A DNA stretch of 64,000 nucleotides, from assembly GCF_026626745.1 (NCBI RefSeq), contig NZ_JAPNJW010000002.1, forward strand, positions 2,132,151-2,196,150, given 5' to 3'. The translations under genes and the position numbers were made by a program. A model generated the notes under the pieces. It ran no database searches. It was not told where the DNA came from and saw only the letters and a list, made by a program, of their open reading frames with translations. This stretch comes from Nannocystis sp. RBIL2 (lineage in GTDB: Bacteria > Myxococcota_A > Polyangia > Nannocystales > Nannocystaceae). This document shows, piece after piece, positions 16,993 through 25,716 of this stretch. The stretch's first letter is position 1, and each line of letters begins with the position of its first letter.

Positions 16993-17277
16993 CGCGCCCC
17001 GTCGCACATTCACGCACTGATGATGCATCAGCCATGGCTCCGCATTGCCACTAATCGATCTAGTCAATCCCATTAGGTGCTCCCTAGCTAGCTTGCGAGC
17101 TCCGCGACTACGACAAATTCCCGCAGATAATAGAACAGAGAGAATAAGCGTGCCGTATCTCACACCAAAACTTGTTCACTCGGACACGTCCACTATTGCG
17201 GTACTTGTGCTTTTTCCCTATTCTCAAAAATGTTGAACGGGCATGCCGCAAGAGCCCGACGTACAGGAGGAAGAGTG
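16993..17277. other. AT-rich intergenic segment
   Basis: From about 17020 to 17240 the base composition drops sharply compared with the flanking genes, for example 17110-17150 and 17205-17235. It marks the left edge of a lower-GC block that runs to about 19640. No gene or RNA recognised; no terminal repeats found. Confidence 0.6.
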
Positions 17278-18399
17278 ATGGCGTGGAATAGGCTCAATAC
17301 CGTTGTCTCCTTTGGATTTTGCACAGCCGCAGCGATCAGCATGCCTAATTGTGGCGGGCCCAAACCGCCCGACGATCCTGCCACAGAGCAAGAGAATCCC
17401 TGGGAGAACCAGTCGGAGGGGCTGTACCAGTTCAAGTGCAAGAACGATAATGGCTTGAATTATTGGTGGAGGATGCAGTCGGGCGCTCCGGTTGGGTATA
17501 GGTGGAAGTACACTCCTCCATACACTGACATTTGTGTGGAGGTTGATCCGATGGATCAGGGCGATCCGACGACTGGCGGCGGGCCTGATCCATGGGAAGC
17601 TGCTGTTCGGGCCAAATGCTCGGAGCAATGCGCTGAGCTCAATGTGAACTACATGGACATGTACGATCCGCATTGCGAGGACGAAGACTGGAGCGAAATC
17701 GAAAGAATTTTCGACGAGGTGTGGGGTGTCTGGAAAACTTGTCCGGTTCCGACGACCCTCCTCGACTTCGATCTAATCGAGACAGTCTTCGGAGCAGCTG
17801 CAGCCGCCGATGCAGAACAACTCCCCTGCGACCTGGCGCTTGATTGCTCGGACTACCTCGATTACGATGAAAAACTCGGACTCTGGACGCCACCGGATGC
17901 GAATACGCGCTACACGGCAGATGTTCTTCTCGAGTCCGATCCCGGGGAATCTTTCTTCATCATCAATACCGTGAACCGTACTGCAGAAGGCCACGCTGCA
18001 TACACGGCGACATCATGTGGAGAAGACGCCTGTCCGTTCTATCTCGCGCAGATGGAGCTCACGGCCACTTCATCCATGACTTTCAACCTCTCGGTTGAGA
18101 CCGCGACCCTGACGAAGACCATTTCCGACTTGAACGTCAAATTGGCTCGGCCCACCCTTGGAATGTGGCTTCCCGCGAGCGGCTACGTCATCATTCCACC
18201 TAAATCGCTGAGCGTCACGGTCGAGGCCACCGTCTCCGGCTCCACCAATACGTTCGGGGAGAATGGGGCGCATGAAGTCACCTACATCGTGGACGAGTAC
18301 ACGTTCGGCATCATTGATGGTGCGAACCTTCTCCTTGGCGTCAACAGCACCGACTATCTCGGCACCTGGAGCGTGACCGGGCAGTTCATCGAGGAGTAG
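17278..18399 (+). CDS. secreted or lipid-anchored protein, unknown function
   Basis: 373 residues; I do not recognise a family. The N-terminus MAWNRLNTVVSFGFC with AAISMPNCGGP looks like a signal peptide, possibly with acylation at the Cys of PNC, though the -3 to -1 residues are unusual for a lipobox. A Cys-rich middle (CSEQCAEL, CEDEDW, CDLALDCSDY) suggests disulfides, and the C-terminal half is beta-rich. AGGAGG at 17265 lies seven bases before the ATG and fixes the start. Codon use is clearly less GC-biased than in neighbours, consistent with transfer. The stop overlaps the next start, so the two genes form a pair. Confidence 0.6.
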   Translation: MAWNRLNTVVSFGFCTAAAISMPNCGGPKPPDDPATEQENPWENQSEGLYQFKCKNDNGLNYWWRMQSGAPVGYRWKYTPPYTDICVEVDPMDQGDPTTGGGPDPWEAAVRAKCSEQCAELNVNYMDMYDPHCEDEDWSEIERIFDEVWGVWKTCPVPTTLLDFDLIETVFGAAAAADAEQLPCDLALDCSDYLDYDEKLGLWTPPDANTRYTADVLLESDPGESFFIINTVNRTAEGHAAYTATSCGEDACPFYLAQMELTATSSMTFNLSVETATLTKTISDLNVKLARPTLGMWLPASGYVIIPPKSLSVTVEATVSGSTNTFGENGAHEVTYIVDEYTFGIIDGANLLLGVNSTDYLGTWSVTGQFIEE

Positions 18400-19640
18400 T
18401 GCACATCTCCCGGCGACATCGGCCAGATTCCGGACCCAGCGGCCTGCGCCTGGGTCTGCTTCAGGCACGCGGTAGGTTCTGCCCATGCTGCAGAGCCTAC
18501 CGCGGGAATTACCGTGATCTTAGAAGAAGCGGTCTCACCGTTCGCATCATCACGGGTCTGCTGGGGTCGCTGGCTTGCTCCCACGAACCAGAGACGCAGC
18601 TGCCCCCGGTCGTTGCGGCCAGCAAGTACGTCGACTATAGCACGACCGCAGACACCTCCGTCATTTGCATGGACGATTTGCTCGCCAGGGAAGATCGCTT
18701 CATCGAAAAGGTCGCGTCCGAGCTCGGGGTCGAGCCACCGAGTGGACGCATCCGCCATATCCAGGTCACCGGCGCAGAGTTCGATGTACCCAAATCTTGG
18801 CCTTGTCCAGCTTCGATGGATTGCTACTGGTACAACGAAGAGCGCAACCTCGGTACGATCCTCTCGGTCGGGATCGTCAACTTTCACGAGTTGGTCCACG
18901 CTGTCGACATCCCCGCGCTCGGAGACGGCCACAGGACGCTAGGTGAAGGGCTCGCTACTTACCTCGGTTCGATTACGCGAAGCGATTCGGTAGTGGCCCA
19001 GTTCCCTGAGCGATTTCTGGCCATGCTGACCGAGTCACCCAAGCCGTCTGACTACCCAGTCGCCATGCACTTCGTGGGCTCACTTTGGGTCCGCTGGGGC
19101 GCCGAGAAATTCATGCAACTTCGGCGCGAGATGCCGGCAGACGCGACGCTGGACCAGTTCGCGTCCGTCTTTGCGTCCGTATACGACGTGCCCCTGGATG
19201 CGGCGCTGTCCCAAATGACCGTCCCCCTGTCGGGTCAGTTGATACCGTTGGGGTGCGGTGATGGGGTTGAGCAGATCTTCTGGGACGGAGATAAGTCCAC
19301 CGAGGCCTACCTGCGCGGAGAATGCGGAGACCCTGGATTTGTCGGCGGCGGGTTCGTCGGCGATTTCATGGGGTTCGGCAAGACGTTCACGATCGATCTG
19401 CCCCAGGCGGGGTATTATCGAATCGCCGTTACCGCACCAGAGGGCGCCCCCCCGAGTTTCAGCATGGACGGCTGCCCCGATATCGACGCCGTCAGCATCG
19501 CATCGGCCCTCGACGGTCGGTGGGAAGGCATTCTCTATGCAGGTCGTCACGCCCTGTCCGTGGCCTTCCCTCAGGCGCCGGAGCCCAAAGGTGAAGCACA
19601 CCTCAAGATGGAGTGGTTAGGGCCGCTGGGCTCGCCATGA
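18399..19640 (+). CDS. HExxH zinc metallopeptidase-like lipoprotein
   Basis: Up to 413 residues. FHELVHAVD is an HExxH zinc site, and LGEGLATYLGS about 20 residues later supplies the third-ligand Glu in the gluzincin manner. A lipoprotein-like signal IITGLLGSLACSHEPE lies near residue 50-65; the frame's GTG at 18399 is the only clear start, so the true start is uncertain and the first 45 residues may not be translated. A C-terminal domain (about 285-400) resembles a beta-sandwich. Codon use is lower in GC than neighbours, like its partner upstream. The substrate is unknown. Confidence 0.65.
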   Translation: MHISRRHRPDSGPSGLRLGLLQARGRFCPCCRAYRGNYRDLRRSGLTVRIITGLLGSLACSHEPETQLPPVVAASKYVDYSTTADTSVICMDDLLAREDRFIEKVASELGVEPPSGRIRHIQVTGAEFDVPKSWPCPASMDCYWYNEERNLGTILSVGIVNFHELVHAVDIPALGDGHRTLGEGLATYLGSITRSDSVVAQFPERFLAMLTESPKPSDYPVAMHFVGSLWVRWGAEKFMQLRREMPADATLDQFASVFASVYDVPLDAALSQMTVPLSGQLIPLGCGDGVEQIFWDGDKSTEAYLRGECGDPGFVGGGFVGDFMGFGKTFTIDLPQAGYYRIAVTAPEGAPPSFSMDGCPDIDAVSIASALDGRWEGILYAGRHALSVAFPQAPEPKGEAHLKMEWLGPLGSP

Positions 19641-19945
19641 CCGCGGGCGCCGGCGCGCACGTGGTATGTACTCGCTGCCCAGTCGTCGCTGTTCGTCCGC
19701 CTGGCACGCACCCAAAGCCAGGCCGTCAGTATGCCCAAAAGGACATGCTCGCTAAAGCATGTTCGATGGGCCAGCATCACCAACCACGCACTGCGCGCCG
19801 TCCGGACGAGCGTCCATCGCCTTCATCTTCGCGCGTCCGCGCGCACGCTCGCGCGATCACGCGCCGGATCGGCGCAGGCTTGCGCGTTGAGCCGCGCGGC
19901 GGCCAGCCACTATACTGGCCGGCGCTGACTGTCTCGGCGAGGACC
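19641..19945. other. intergenic region with repeats and a promoter-like site
   Basis: Holds the palindrome array at 19741-19778 and a TATACT hexamer at 19911-19916, a plausible -10 for the TPR gene with a leader of about 22 bases. Nothing else recognised. Confidence 0.5.
19741..19778. repeat. 14-bp-period palindrome array, 3 units
   Basis: GGACATGCTC at 19741, AAGCATGTTC at 19755 and GGCCAGCATC at 19769. Confidence 0.8.
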
Positions 19946-21016
19946 GTGTCTCAGGAACACCCGCACACTGCCATCGCCTTGCACGCCGTCGGCCAGGAGC
20001 TGCGGCGCCAGGGCAAGTTCGAAGAGGCCCTCGATCACTACAACCGCGCGCTCGTGGTGCAGCGGACGATCCTGGGGGCCAAGCACCCGTACACCGCCAG
20101 CACGCTGTCGGCGATCGGCCAGATCCTGTTCACCCAGGGTCACCACGACGCTGCCCTCGATCATCACCGGCAGGCCTTCTCGATCAAGCGCGAGCTGCTG
20201 GGCGCGGGCCACATCTTCACCGCCAATACCCTGTTCGACCTCGGCCTCGCCCTGTTCGCCGCCGGTCAGCGCGAGGAGGCCCTCGCCGCCTACACCCGCG
20301 CGCTGACCGTCCAGCTGCGCGCCCTCGGCCCCGGCCATGCGCGCACGATCAGCACCCAGCAGGCGATCGGCGAGCTCCTGCTCGCCGAGGGTCACTTCGC
20401 CGACGCCCTCAGCCACCTCCACGCCGCCCACGCCGAGCTCGAGCAGCTGCGCCCCGCCGGTGACCCCGCCGACATCGATCGGCGGCTTATCCCCGTGATC
20501 GTCGGCATCGGCCAGGTCCTCTTTCAACAGAACCAGTACGCCGAGGCCCTGGTCCACTACGGGCGCGCGCTCGGCCTCGCCGAGACCCACCGCGGCCCGC
20601 ACCACGAAGACACCCTGGCGATCCTCCACGACCTCGGGCGCGCCCGCGGCCGCGCCGGCGACAACGACGGGGCCCTCGACGCCTTCCAGCGCAACCTCGC
20701 CGGCCTGCGCGCCCTGTACGGCGAGAACCACGCCCGCGTCGCCGCCACCCTCAACGCCATCGGCCAGATCCACTACGGCCGCGGCGATCACCGCGCCGCC
20801 CTCGACCACTACCGCCAGGCCCTCGACATCCGCGTGCGCGTCCTCGGCTCCGAGCACTGGCAGACCGTCAGCTCGCGCTTCAACTGCGGCACCGCCCTGC
20901 GCGAGCTCGGCGACGCCGCCGGCGCGAACGAGATGGCCGCCGCCGCCGAGGCCCTCGAGCGCATCCTCGGCCACGATCACCCGCACGTGCTGTCGACCCG
21001 CTCCTGGCTGCGCTGA
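19946..21016 (+). CDS. TPR protein, kinesin-light-chain type
   Basis: 356 residues made almost wholly of 42-residue tetratricopeptide repeats (ALHAVGQELRRQGKFEEAL, TLFDLGLALFAAGQREEAL, TLNAIGQIHYGRGDHRAAL), the TPR_10/TPR_12 kind common in myxobacteria. No signal peptide or membrane helix, so it is a cytoplasmic scaffold; the partner is unknown. The GTG at 19946 is chosen because the helical repeats begin directly after it and GAGG lies upstream; the frame is open further upstream but only through non-conserved Arg-rich sequence. Confidence 0.8.
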   Translation: MSQEHPHTAIALHAVGQELRRQGKFEEALDHYNRALVVQRTILGAKHPYTASTLSAIGQILFTQGHHDAALDHHRQAFSIKRELLGAGHIFTANTLFDLGLALFAAGQREEALAAYTRALTVQLRALGPGHARTISTQQAIGELLLAEGHFADALSHLHAAHAELEQLRPAGDPADIDRRLIPVIVGIGQVLFQQNQYAEALVHYGRALGLAETHRGPHHEDTLAILHDLGRARGRAGDNDGALDAFQRNLAGLRALYGENHARVAATLNAIGQIHYGRGDHRAALDHYRQALDIRVRVLGSEHWQTVSSRFNCGTALRELGDAAGANEMAAAAEALERILGHDHPHVLSTRSWLR

Positions 21017-21051
21017 CCGCCCGGACGTCGAGGCCGCCTCGCGCGTCGCGT

Positions 21052-21089
21052 CGACATGTCCGATGGGACATGCCCATGAAGACATCCGC
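21052..21089. repeat. 14-bp-period palindrome array, 3 units
   Basis: CGACATGTCC at 21052, GGACATGCCC at 21066 and AGACATCCGC at 21080, just after the TPR gene. Confidence 0.85.
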
Positions 21090-21158
21090 CGCCCACCGCC
21101 GGAACGGCCCGCTCGCGCGCCCACCGGTCCCGCGGTTGACCGCCCCCCGCGCGCGAAG

Positions 21159-21164
21159 TATCAC
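21159..21164 (+). promoter_or_regulatory. -10-like hexamer TATCAC
   Basis: Six bases before the ATG at 21171; the spacer also holds GGAG, so either a leaderless start or a short ribosome-binding site is possible. Confidence 0.35.
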
Positions 21165-21170
21165 CGGAGC

Positions 21171-22115
21171 ATGCGTTGCGTCCTGCGCTCGCTCCGCCCG
21201 TCGGTCCTGTTCGCGCTCGCGTTCGTCCTGGCCTGCTGGCGCACCGCTGCGCCGGCCCGGGTCGACCCGCTGACGCTGCTCCCGGCGGAGGCCAGCCTGG
21301 TCGCCCACATCGACCTGCAGGCGCTGCGGGCCGCCCCGCTGTGGCAGCAGAACCGCGCCCTCCTCGACGCCGACCCCGACGCCAGGCGCACCCTCGACGC
21401 CCTCGCCGCCTGCCGCGTCCCCTTTGAAAACCTGCGCACCCTCGACCTCGCCGTCGCGGCCAACGGCGTCGACGTCGCCGCCGTCCTCGTCGGCGACGGC
21501 GTCGGCGAGCGCGACCGGCTCGCCTGTCTCGAAGGACAGCTCCCCGATCGCGGCCTCAAGCTCGACACCAGCGGCCCCGAGCCGGTCGTCGTCCTCCGCG
21601 GCGCGCGCGGGCGCATCGTCGGCCCCGACGTCCTCCTGCTCGGCACGGCCGGCTGGTCGCAGCAGCTCGACGCCCTGCGCGCCGGCACCGGCGCCAGCGC
21701 GGCCACCGGCCCGCTGCAGCCGCTCATCGCCCGGATCGCCCAAGGCCGCCCGGTCTGGTTCGCCGGCCAGGTCCCCACCAAGGCCGCCGTCTCGCTGGCT
21801 CCGGCCCTGTCCGGCCTCGAGCAGGTCCGTGGCGCCCTCGATCTGCGCGACGGCCTCGGCGTCGAGCTGGCCCTCGGCATGCGCGGCGAGGACGTCGCCG
21901 GCGCCACCCTGGCCGAGTTGAAGAAACAGTTCGAGGCCCTGCGCGGCGCCGGCATCCCGCCTGCGATCCTCGACCGCGTCGGCCTCGGCCAGACCGGCCG
22001 CGAGGTCACCATCGAGGTCCGCCTCGGCATGGCCGAGATCGCCGCGCTGCACGGCCTCGCCGAGGCCCTGCGTCCCGCCCCGGCCCCGGCTCCCGCCTCG
22101 CCCGCCTCGCCGTGA
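21171..22115 (+). CDS. lipoprotein, unknown function
   Basis: 314 residues. MRCVLRSLRPSVLFALAFVLAC is a lipoprotein signal. The rest begins LTLLPAEASLVAHIDLQAL, the pattern of proteins that treat a hydrophobic 'P-A-x-a-x-l-v-x-i-d' strand as the first of repeated alpha/beta units, and it ends in a Pro/Ala-rich tail. It may be related to DUF3352-like lipoproteins but I cannot be sure. An in-frame hairpin (CTGTC, loop TCGAAG, GACAG) occurs at 21520-21543. The next gene follows 95 bp downstream. Confidence 0.6.
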   Translation: MRCVLRSLRPSVLFALAFVLACWRTAAPARVDPLTLLPAEASLVAHIDLQALRAAPLWQQNRALLDADPDARRTLDALAACRVPFENLRTLDLAVAANGVDVAAVLVGDGVGERDRLACLEGQLPDRGLKLDTSGPEPVVVLRGARGRIVGPDVLLLGTAGWSQQLDALRAGTGASAATGPLQPLIARIAQGRPVWFAGQVPTKAAVSLAPALSGLEQVRGALDLRDGLGVELALGMRGEDVAGATLAELKKQFEALRGAGIPPAILDRVGLGQTGREVTIEVRLGMAEIAALHGLAEALRPAPAPAPASPASP

Positions 22116-22198
22116 AGCCACGCGCCTCGCGCCGCTGGCAACAACCTCTCTTCCGCGCAAGCGAGCGCGCGGGCGTCGACGAGGGCGCACCTTCGCGC

Positions 22199-22204
22199 CA
22201 TACT
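22199..22204 (+). promoter_or_regulatory. -10 hexamer CATACT, leaderless type
   Basis: CATACT, six bases, then GTG at 22211. Confidence 0.45.
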
Positions 22205-22210
22205 CGCCGC

Positions 22211-23278
22211 GTGTACGTCCGCCTCCTCGCTTCCGCCTGCTGCCTCGCGCTCGGCCTGCTCGTCGCCTGCGGCGACGCCACCCAGTCGACCAGCGAGGCC
22301 GGCGATCCGAGCGGCCCTGCGACCACCGGCGGCCTGACCACCGGCGTCGTCGTCCCGCCGACCAGCACCACCACCAGCACCGGCAGCTCCGGCGTGTCCG
22401 TCACCACCACCGACGGCCTCGAGAAGTACGACCTCCCCGACGACGAGGAGGTGCCCGGCTGCGGCGCCGTCGACGTGCTGTTCGTGGTCGACAACTCCAA
22501 GTCGATGGCGCAGTACCAGAGCGCGCTGGCCGACGCCTTCCCGCAGTTCGTCGACGCCATGATCGACAACCTGCCGAAGGGCGTCGACCTCCACGTCGGC
22601 ATCACCACCACCGACTTCTACTGCACCGGCGCGGGCCAGGCCTGCTGCCCCGACAACTGCCCGGTCGGCAACACGCAGTGCCAGATCGGCACCACCCCCG
22701 AAGAGGTCGAGGCGATCGACCAGTATTACCTCCCGCCGACCAGCGGCGACAACGGGGCCAACGGCTCGCAGGGCCGGTTGTTCGTCCACGACGGCATGGC
22801 CTACTTCGCCACCAGCACCGACGTCGACCCGGCCCCGCTCAAGGCGTGGTTCACCGGCGCCGCCACGGCCGCCGGCGAGCAAGGCTCCTCGCTCGAGATG
22901 CCGGTGGCCGCCGCCGCCTACGCCACCAGCGCGACCAACGCCGCCGCCAACGAAGGCTTCTTGCGCGACAAGGACGCCGTCCTGCTGGTCTTCTTCCTCA
23001 CCAACGACCCCGACGCCTCGCTCGAGGTCCTGTCGACCTACACCGCGATGGTCCGCGACGCCAAGGCCGACTGCGGCGGCGACGCCTGCATCCTCACCGC
23101 GGGCCTCATCAAGAAGTGCGTCCCGGCCGAGAACCAGAAGCTGTGGCAGTTCATGAAGGCCTTCGGCGAGGAGCCGATCTGGGGCGACATCGAGGACAAG
23201 GCCGGCTACGTCGAGATCGTCGGCGAGGCCCTCGCCGCCACCCTCGGCGACGCCTGCATCCATATCCCGATCGGCTAG
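22211..23278 (+). CDS. von Willebrand factor A-domain lipoprotein
   Basis: 355 residues. YVRLLASACCLALGLLVACGD is a lipoprotein signal, followed by a Thr/Ser/Gly linker (about residues 25-75). The vWA domain starts at CGAVDVLFVVDNSKSM, with the MIDAS D-x-S-x-S as DNSKS, and continues with GITTTDFYC and VLLVFFLTND. Several Cys pairs (CCPDNC, CGGDAC) suggest disulfides outside the cytoplasm. The likely role is a metal-dependent surface adhesion or binding protein. The GTG at 22211 fits the signal peptide; the frame is open upstream to 22112 but those residues are basic and unlike a signal. Confidence 0.8.
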   Translation: MYVRLLASACCLALGLLVACGDATQSTSEAGDPSGPATTGGLTTGVVVPPTSTTTSTGSSGVSVTTTDGLEKYDLPDDEEVPGCGAVDVLFVVDNSKSMAQYQSALADAFPQFVDAMIDNLPKGVDLHVGITTTDFYCTGAGQACCPDNCPVGNTQCQIGTTPEEVEAIDQYYLPPTSGDNGANGSQGRLFVHDGMAYFATSTDVDPAPLKAWFTGAATAAGEQGSSLEMPVAAAAYATSATNAAANEGFLRDKDAVLLVFFLTNDPDASLEVLSTYTAMVRDAKADCGGDACILTAGLIKKCVPAENQKLWQFMKAFGEEPIWGDIEDKAGYVEIVGEALAATLGDACIHIPIG

Positions 23279-23291
23279 CGTCTTGTCTTGA

Positions 23292-23343
23292 AGACATGCC
23301 CCAGCGGGCATGTCCCCGAGGACATGCCCTGCGAGTTACAGTC
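23292..23343. repeat. 14-bp-period palindrome array between convergent genes
   Basis: AGACATGCCC at 23292, GGGCATGTCC at 23306, GGACATGCCC at 23320 and a weak unit at 23334, between the vWA gene and the adaptor gene. Confidence 0.9.
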
Positions 23344-23345
23344 GC

Positions 23346-24506
23346 TCAGCGGTACAGCTCGCCCTTGAGCGCGAACACCCCGGACACGACCACCCGCTCG
23401 TCGACCGAGAGGCCTTCCTTGACCTCGACGCGCTCGAAGTCGCCGACCCCGAGCGTCACCTCGCGCATCTCGAAGGTGCGCTCGTCCGTCGCCACGAACA
23501 ACCGCGGCGCCCCGTCGATCTGGATCACCGCCTGGCGGGGCACCACCACCGCACGGCGCTGGACCGAAGTCGGGCGGATGTTGGCGTGCACCGCCTGGCC
23601 CGCGCGCAGCCTGCCCGACGTGTTGTCGACCACCACCCGCACCTCGGCGCTGCGGGTCATCGGGTCGAGCGCCACGCTGACGAACTCGACCACCCCGGCG
23701 AACGCCTCCTCCGGGCGGTTGGTGGGCGTCAGCTCGACCGGGTCGCCGGGCTGCACGTGCAGCACCTCGCCCTCGAACACCGACAGGCGGACCCACAGGC
23801 TGCGGCGGTCGGCGATCATGAACGCGGTGTGGCTCGGCACCACCGCCTGCCCGCGCGACACGTGCACGCCGACGACGTCGCCGGCGATCGGGCTGGTCAG
23901 CGCGTTGAACCCGAGCTTGCCCTTCGACGGCGCGCCGGCGAGGGCGGCCACCCGCTGCTTGGCGGCCCGCAGCTGCGCCGCTGCGATCGCGGCCGACGAG
24001 ATCGCCAGGTCCAGCTCGCGCTGGGACGTGATGCCCTCGGCCAGCAGGCTGCGCTTGCGCTCGACGTCGCGGCTGGCCGCCAGCAGCCTCGCCTCCATCG
24101 CCGCGATGTCGGCCTGCGCCGTGCCGAGCTCCGCGCTGACCAGCGTCCCCAGCACCTGGCCGACCTCGACCTTGCTGCCCTCGATGACCTCGACGTCGGC
24201 CACGCGCCCGGCGATCCGCGAACCCACCGCGGCCAGGCGCTGAGCGTCGAACTCGAGCACGCCGGTCACGTGGACGATCGGGGTTACGTCCTCGTAATGC
24301 GCGGGCGCGACGGTGATCCCCACCCGCTCCGCGTAGCCCGCCGGCACCTCGACCACCCCGTCGCGGATCACCGGAAGCTCGGGCGCCTTCATCTTCGCCG
24401 CGCTGGCGGCCTCGCCGCCGCCGCAGCTCGCCGCGCCCAGCAGCCCCATCAACCCCAGCAGCAAGCCGGCGGTCACTCGCGCAGTTCGGGGGCCGATCCG
24501 TCGCAT
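23346..24506 (-). CDS. HlyD/CzcB-type efflux periplasmic adaptor
   Basis: 386 residues. An N-terminal lipoprotein signal ends in GAASCGGG. The order is typical of a membrane fusion protein: lipoyl half-motif GSRIAGRVADVEVIEGSKV, an alpha-hairpin (ADIAAMEARLLAASRDVERK to AAKQRVAALAG), the second lipoyl half LTSPIAGDVVGVHVSRGQAV, then beta-barrel and membrane-proximal domains (VPRQAVIQIDGAPRLFVA). It would link an RND pump to an outer-membrane channel, most like heavy-metal (CzcB/CusB) adaptors. No pump or channel gene is adjacent. The regulator pair lies directly upstream, and a CTTAA-type direct repeat stands about 50 bp before the start. Confidence 0.85.
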   Translation of the reverse strand: MRRIGPRTARVTAGLLLGLMGLLGAASCGGGEAASAAKMKAPELPVIRDGVVEVPAGYAERVGITVAPAHYEDVTPIVHVTGVLEFDAQRLAAVGSRIAGRVADVEVIEGSKVEVGQVLGTLVSAELGTAQADIAAMEARLLAASRDVERKRSLLAEGITSQRELDLAISSAAIAAAQLRAAKQRVAALAGAPSKGKLGFNALTSPIAGDVVGVHVSRGQAVVPSHTAFMIADRRSLWVRLSVFEGEVLHVQPGDPVELTPTNRPEEAFAGVVEFVSVALDPMTRSAEVRVVVDNTSGRLRAGQAVHANIRPTSVQRRAVVVPRQAVIQIDGAPRLFVATDERTFEMREVTLGVGDFERVEVKEGLSVDERVVVSGVFALKGELYR

Positions 24507-24552
24507 CACGGTGCTCGCATTACTGTGGATCGCCGGCCGCCTGTTCCGCCGT

Positions 24553-24568
24553 TTAAGAAACGGTAAAG
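24553..24568 (-). promoter_or_regulatory. direct-repeat operator before the efflux adaptor gene
   Basis: On the coding strand CTTTA, six bases, CTTAA (11-bp period); it overlaps the kinase stop codon and matches the repeat before the response regulator gene. Confidence 0.5.
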
Positions 24569-25716
24569 CCCGGATCGATCATGCGAGTCAACCGGATCGT
24601 GAACCTCGCCCCGCCGCCCGGCGCCTCGCCGACGTCCAGCGTACCGGTATGTCCCTCGACGATCCGGCGGGCGATCGCCAGCCCGAGTCCGAGGCCTGCG
24701 CGCCCCTGGGTGCGGTCGGCCGTGGGTGCCGTCGCGCGCACGAAGGGCGCGAAGATCCGCTCACGTTCGCTCGCGGGGATCCCCGGTCCCTGATCGTCGA
24801 CGGTGACCGCGAGCCACGCACCCTCCGCGCGCACCTCCAGCGTCACGGTCCCGCCCGGCGGCGAGTACGCGACCGCGTTGCTCACCAGGTTGCCGATGGC
24901 GATCTCGAGCGCGTCCGCGTCGACCTGGGCCACCAGTTCGTCCGGCCCGGCGAACGCCAGCTTCACCCCGGCCCGCGCCGCCGCCTCGGCCCAGCGCTGC
25001 GCCGGCCCGTCGAGGCGCGCCATCAAGTCGACCCGGGCCCGCTTCACCCCGCCGCTCGCGCGCGCCAGCTGCAGCAGCGCCTCGACCAGCGCCGACATCC
25101 GGCGGACCTCGTCGAGGGTGCGGTCGGCGAGGTCCTCCCACTCGGCCGGCGCACGCGGCCGCCGCCGGGCCACCTCGAGCGTGCTCGACAGCACCGCCAG
25201 CGGCGAGCGCAGCTCGTGCGAGGCGTCGGCCGCAAATTGCCGCTGGGCCGCGATCCCGCCGTCGATGCGCGCGAACAGGGCGTTCAGGGCCGAGGCCAGC
25301 GCGTCGAGCTCGTCGCCCGCGCCGGTCACCGGCAGGCGCTCCTTCAGGTCCTCCGCGCTCATGCGGGCCGCCGCGGCGATCACCGCGTCGATCCGCGCCG
25401 TCGCCCGGTGCGTCAACCACCGCGCCCCCGCGATCGACAGCGCCAGCCCGACCGGCGCCGCGATCGCGAACGCCACCAGCACCTGCGCCAGCAGCGTCTC
25501 GGTCGGGAACTCGATCGCCTCCGGCCCGTCGTCGTCGACCTCGCCCGCGTCGCCGTCGTCGTCGATCTCCGCCGCTTCCTCGGCCGCGTCGCGCAGCTCG
25601 TCGACGTACAGCACCAGCGCCGCGGTGGCCGTGAACACCAGCAGGCTGAGCGCCGTGGACGCGCCGATCCAGAAGCCCAGCCAGCGGCCGAGCGAGCGCC
25701 GGCGCGGCGTCGTCAT
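24553..25716 (-). CDS. sensor histidine kinase of the efflux regulator pair
   Basis: 387 residues. Two membrane helices (LGFWIGASTALSLLVFTATA and VLVAFAIAAPVGLALSIAGA) flank a short acidic periplasmic loop rich in Asp and Glu (about residues 35-65), which could bind metal cations. Then come HAMP-like sequence, H-box FAADASHELRSPLAVLSS, N-box IGNLVSNAVAYS, G1 VDDQGPGIPAS and G2 GRAGLGLGLAIARR; all kinase motifs are present. It overlaps the response regulator gene by four bases (ATGA), so the two are co-translated. CzcS/CusS/PmrB-like kinases have this layout. Confidence 0.9.
   Translation of the reverse strand: MTTPRRRSLGRWLGFWIGASTALSLLVFTATAALVLYVDELRDAAEEAAEIDDDGDAGEVDDDGPEAIEFPTETLLAQVLVAFAIAAPVGLALSIAGARWLTHRATARIDAVIAAAARMSAEDLKERLPVTGAGDELDALASALNALFARIDGGIAAQRQFAADASHELRSPLAVLSSTLEVARRRPRAPAEWEDLADRTLDEVRRMSALVEALLQLARASGGVKRARVDLMARLDGPAQRWAEAAARAGVKLAFAGPDELVAQVDADALEIAIGNLVSNAVAYSPPGGTVTLEVRAEGAWLAVTVDDQGPGIPASERERIFAPFVRATAPTADRTQGRAGLGLGLAIARRIVEGHTGTLDVGEAPGGGARFTIRLTRMIDPGFTVS

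Noticed and set aside
17000..17260. tRNA or small RNA in the AT-rich segment
   Set aside because: I could not fold a cloverleaf or see a promoter-terminator pair there.
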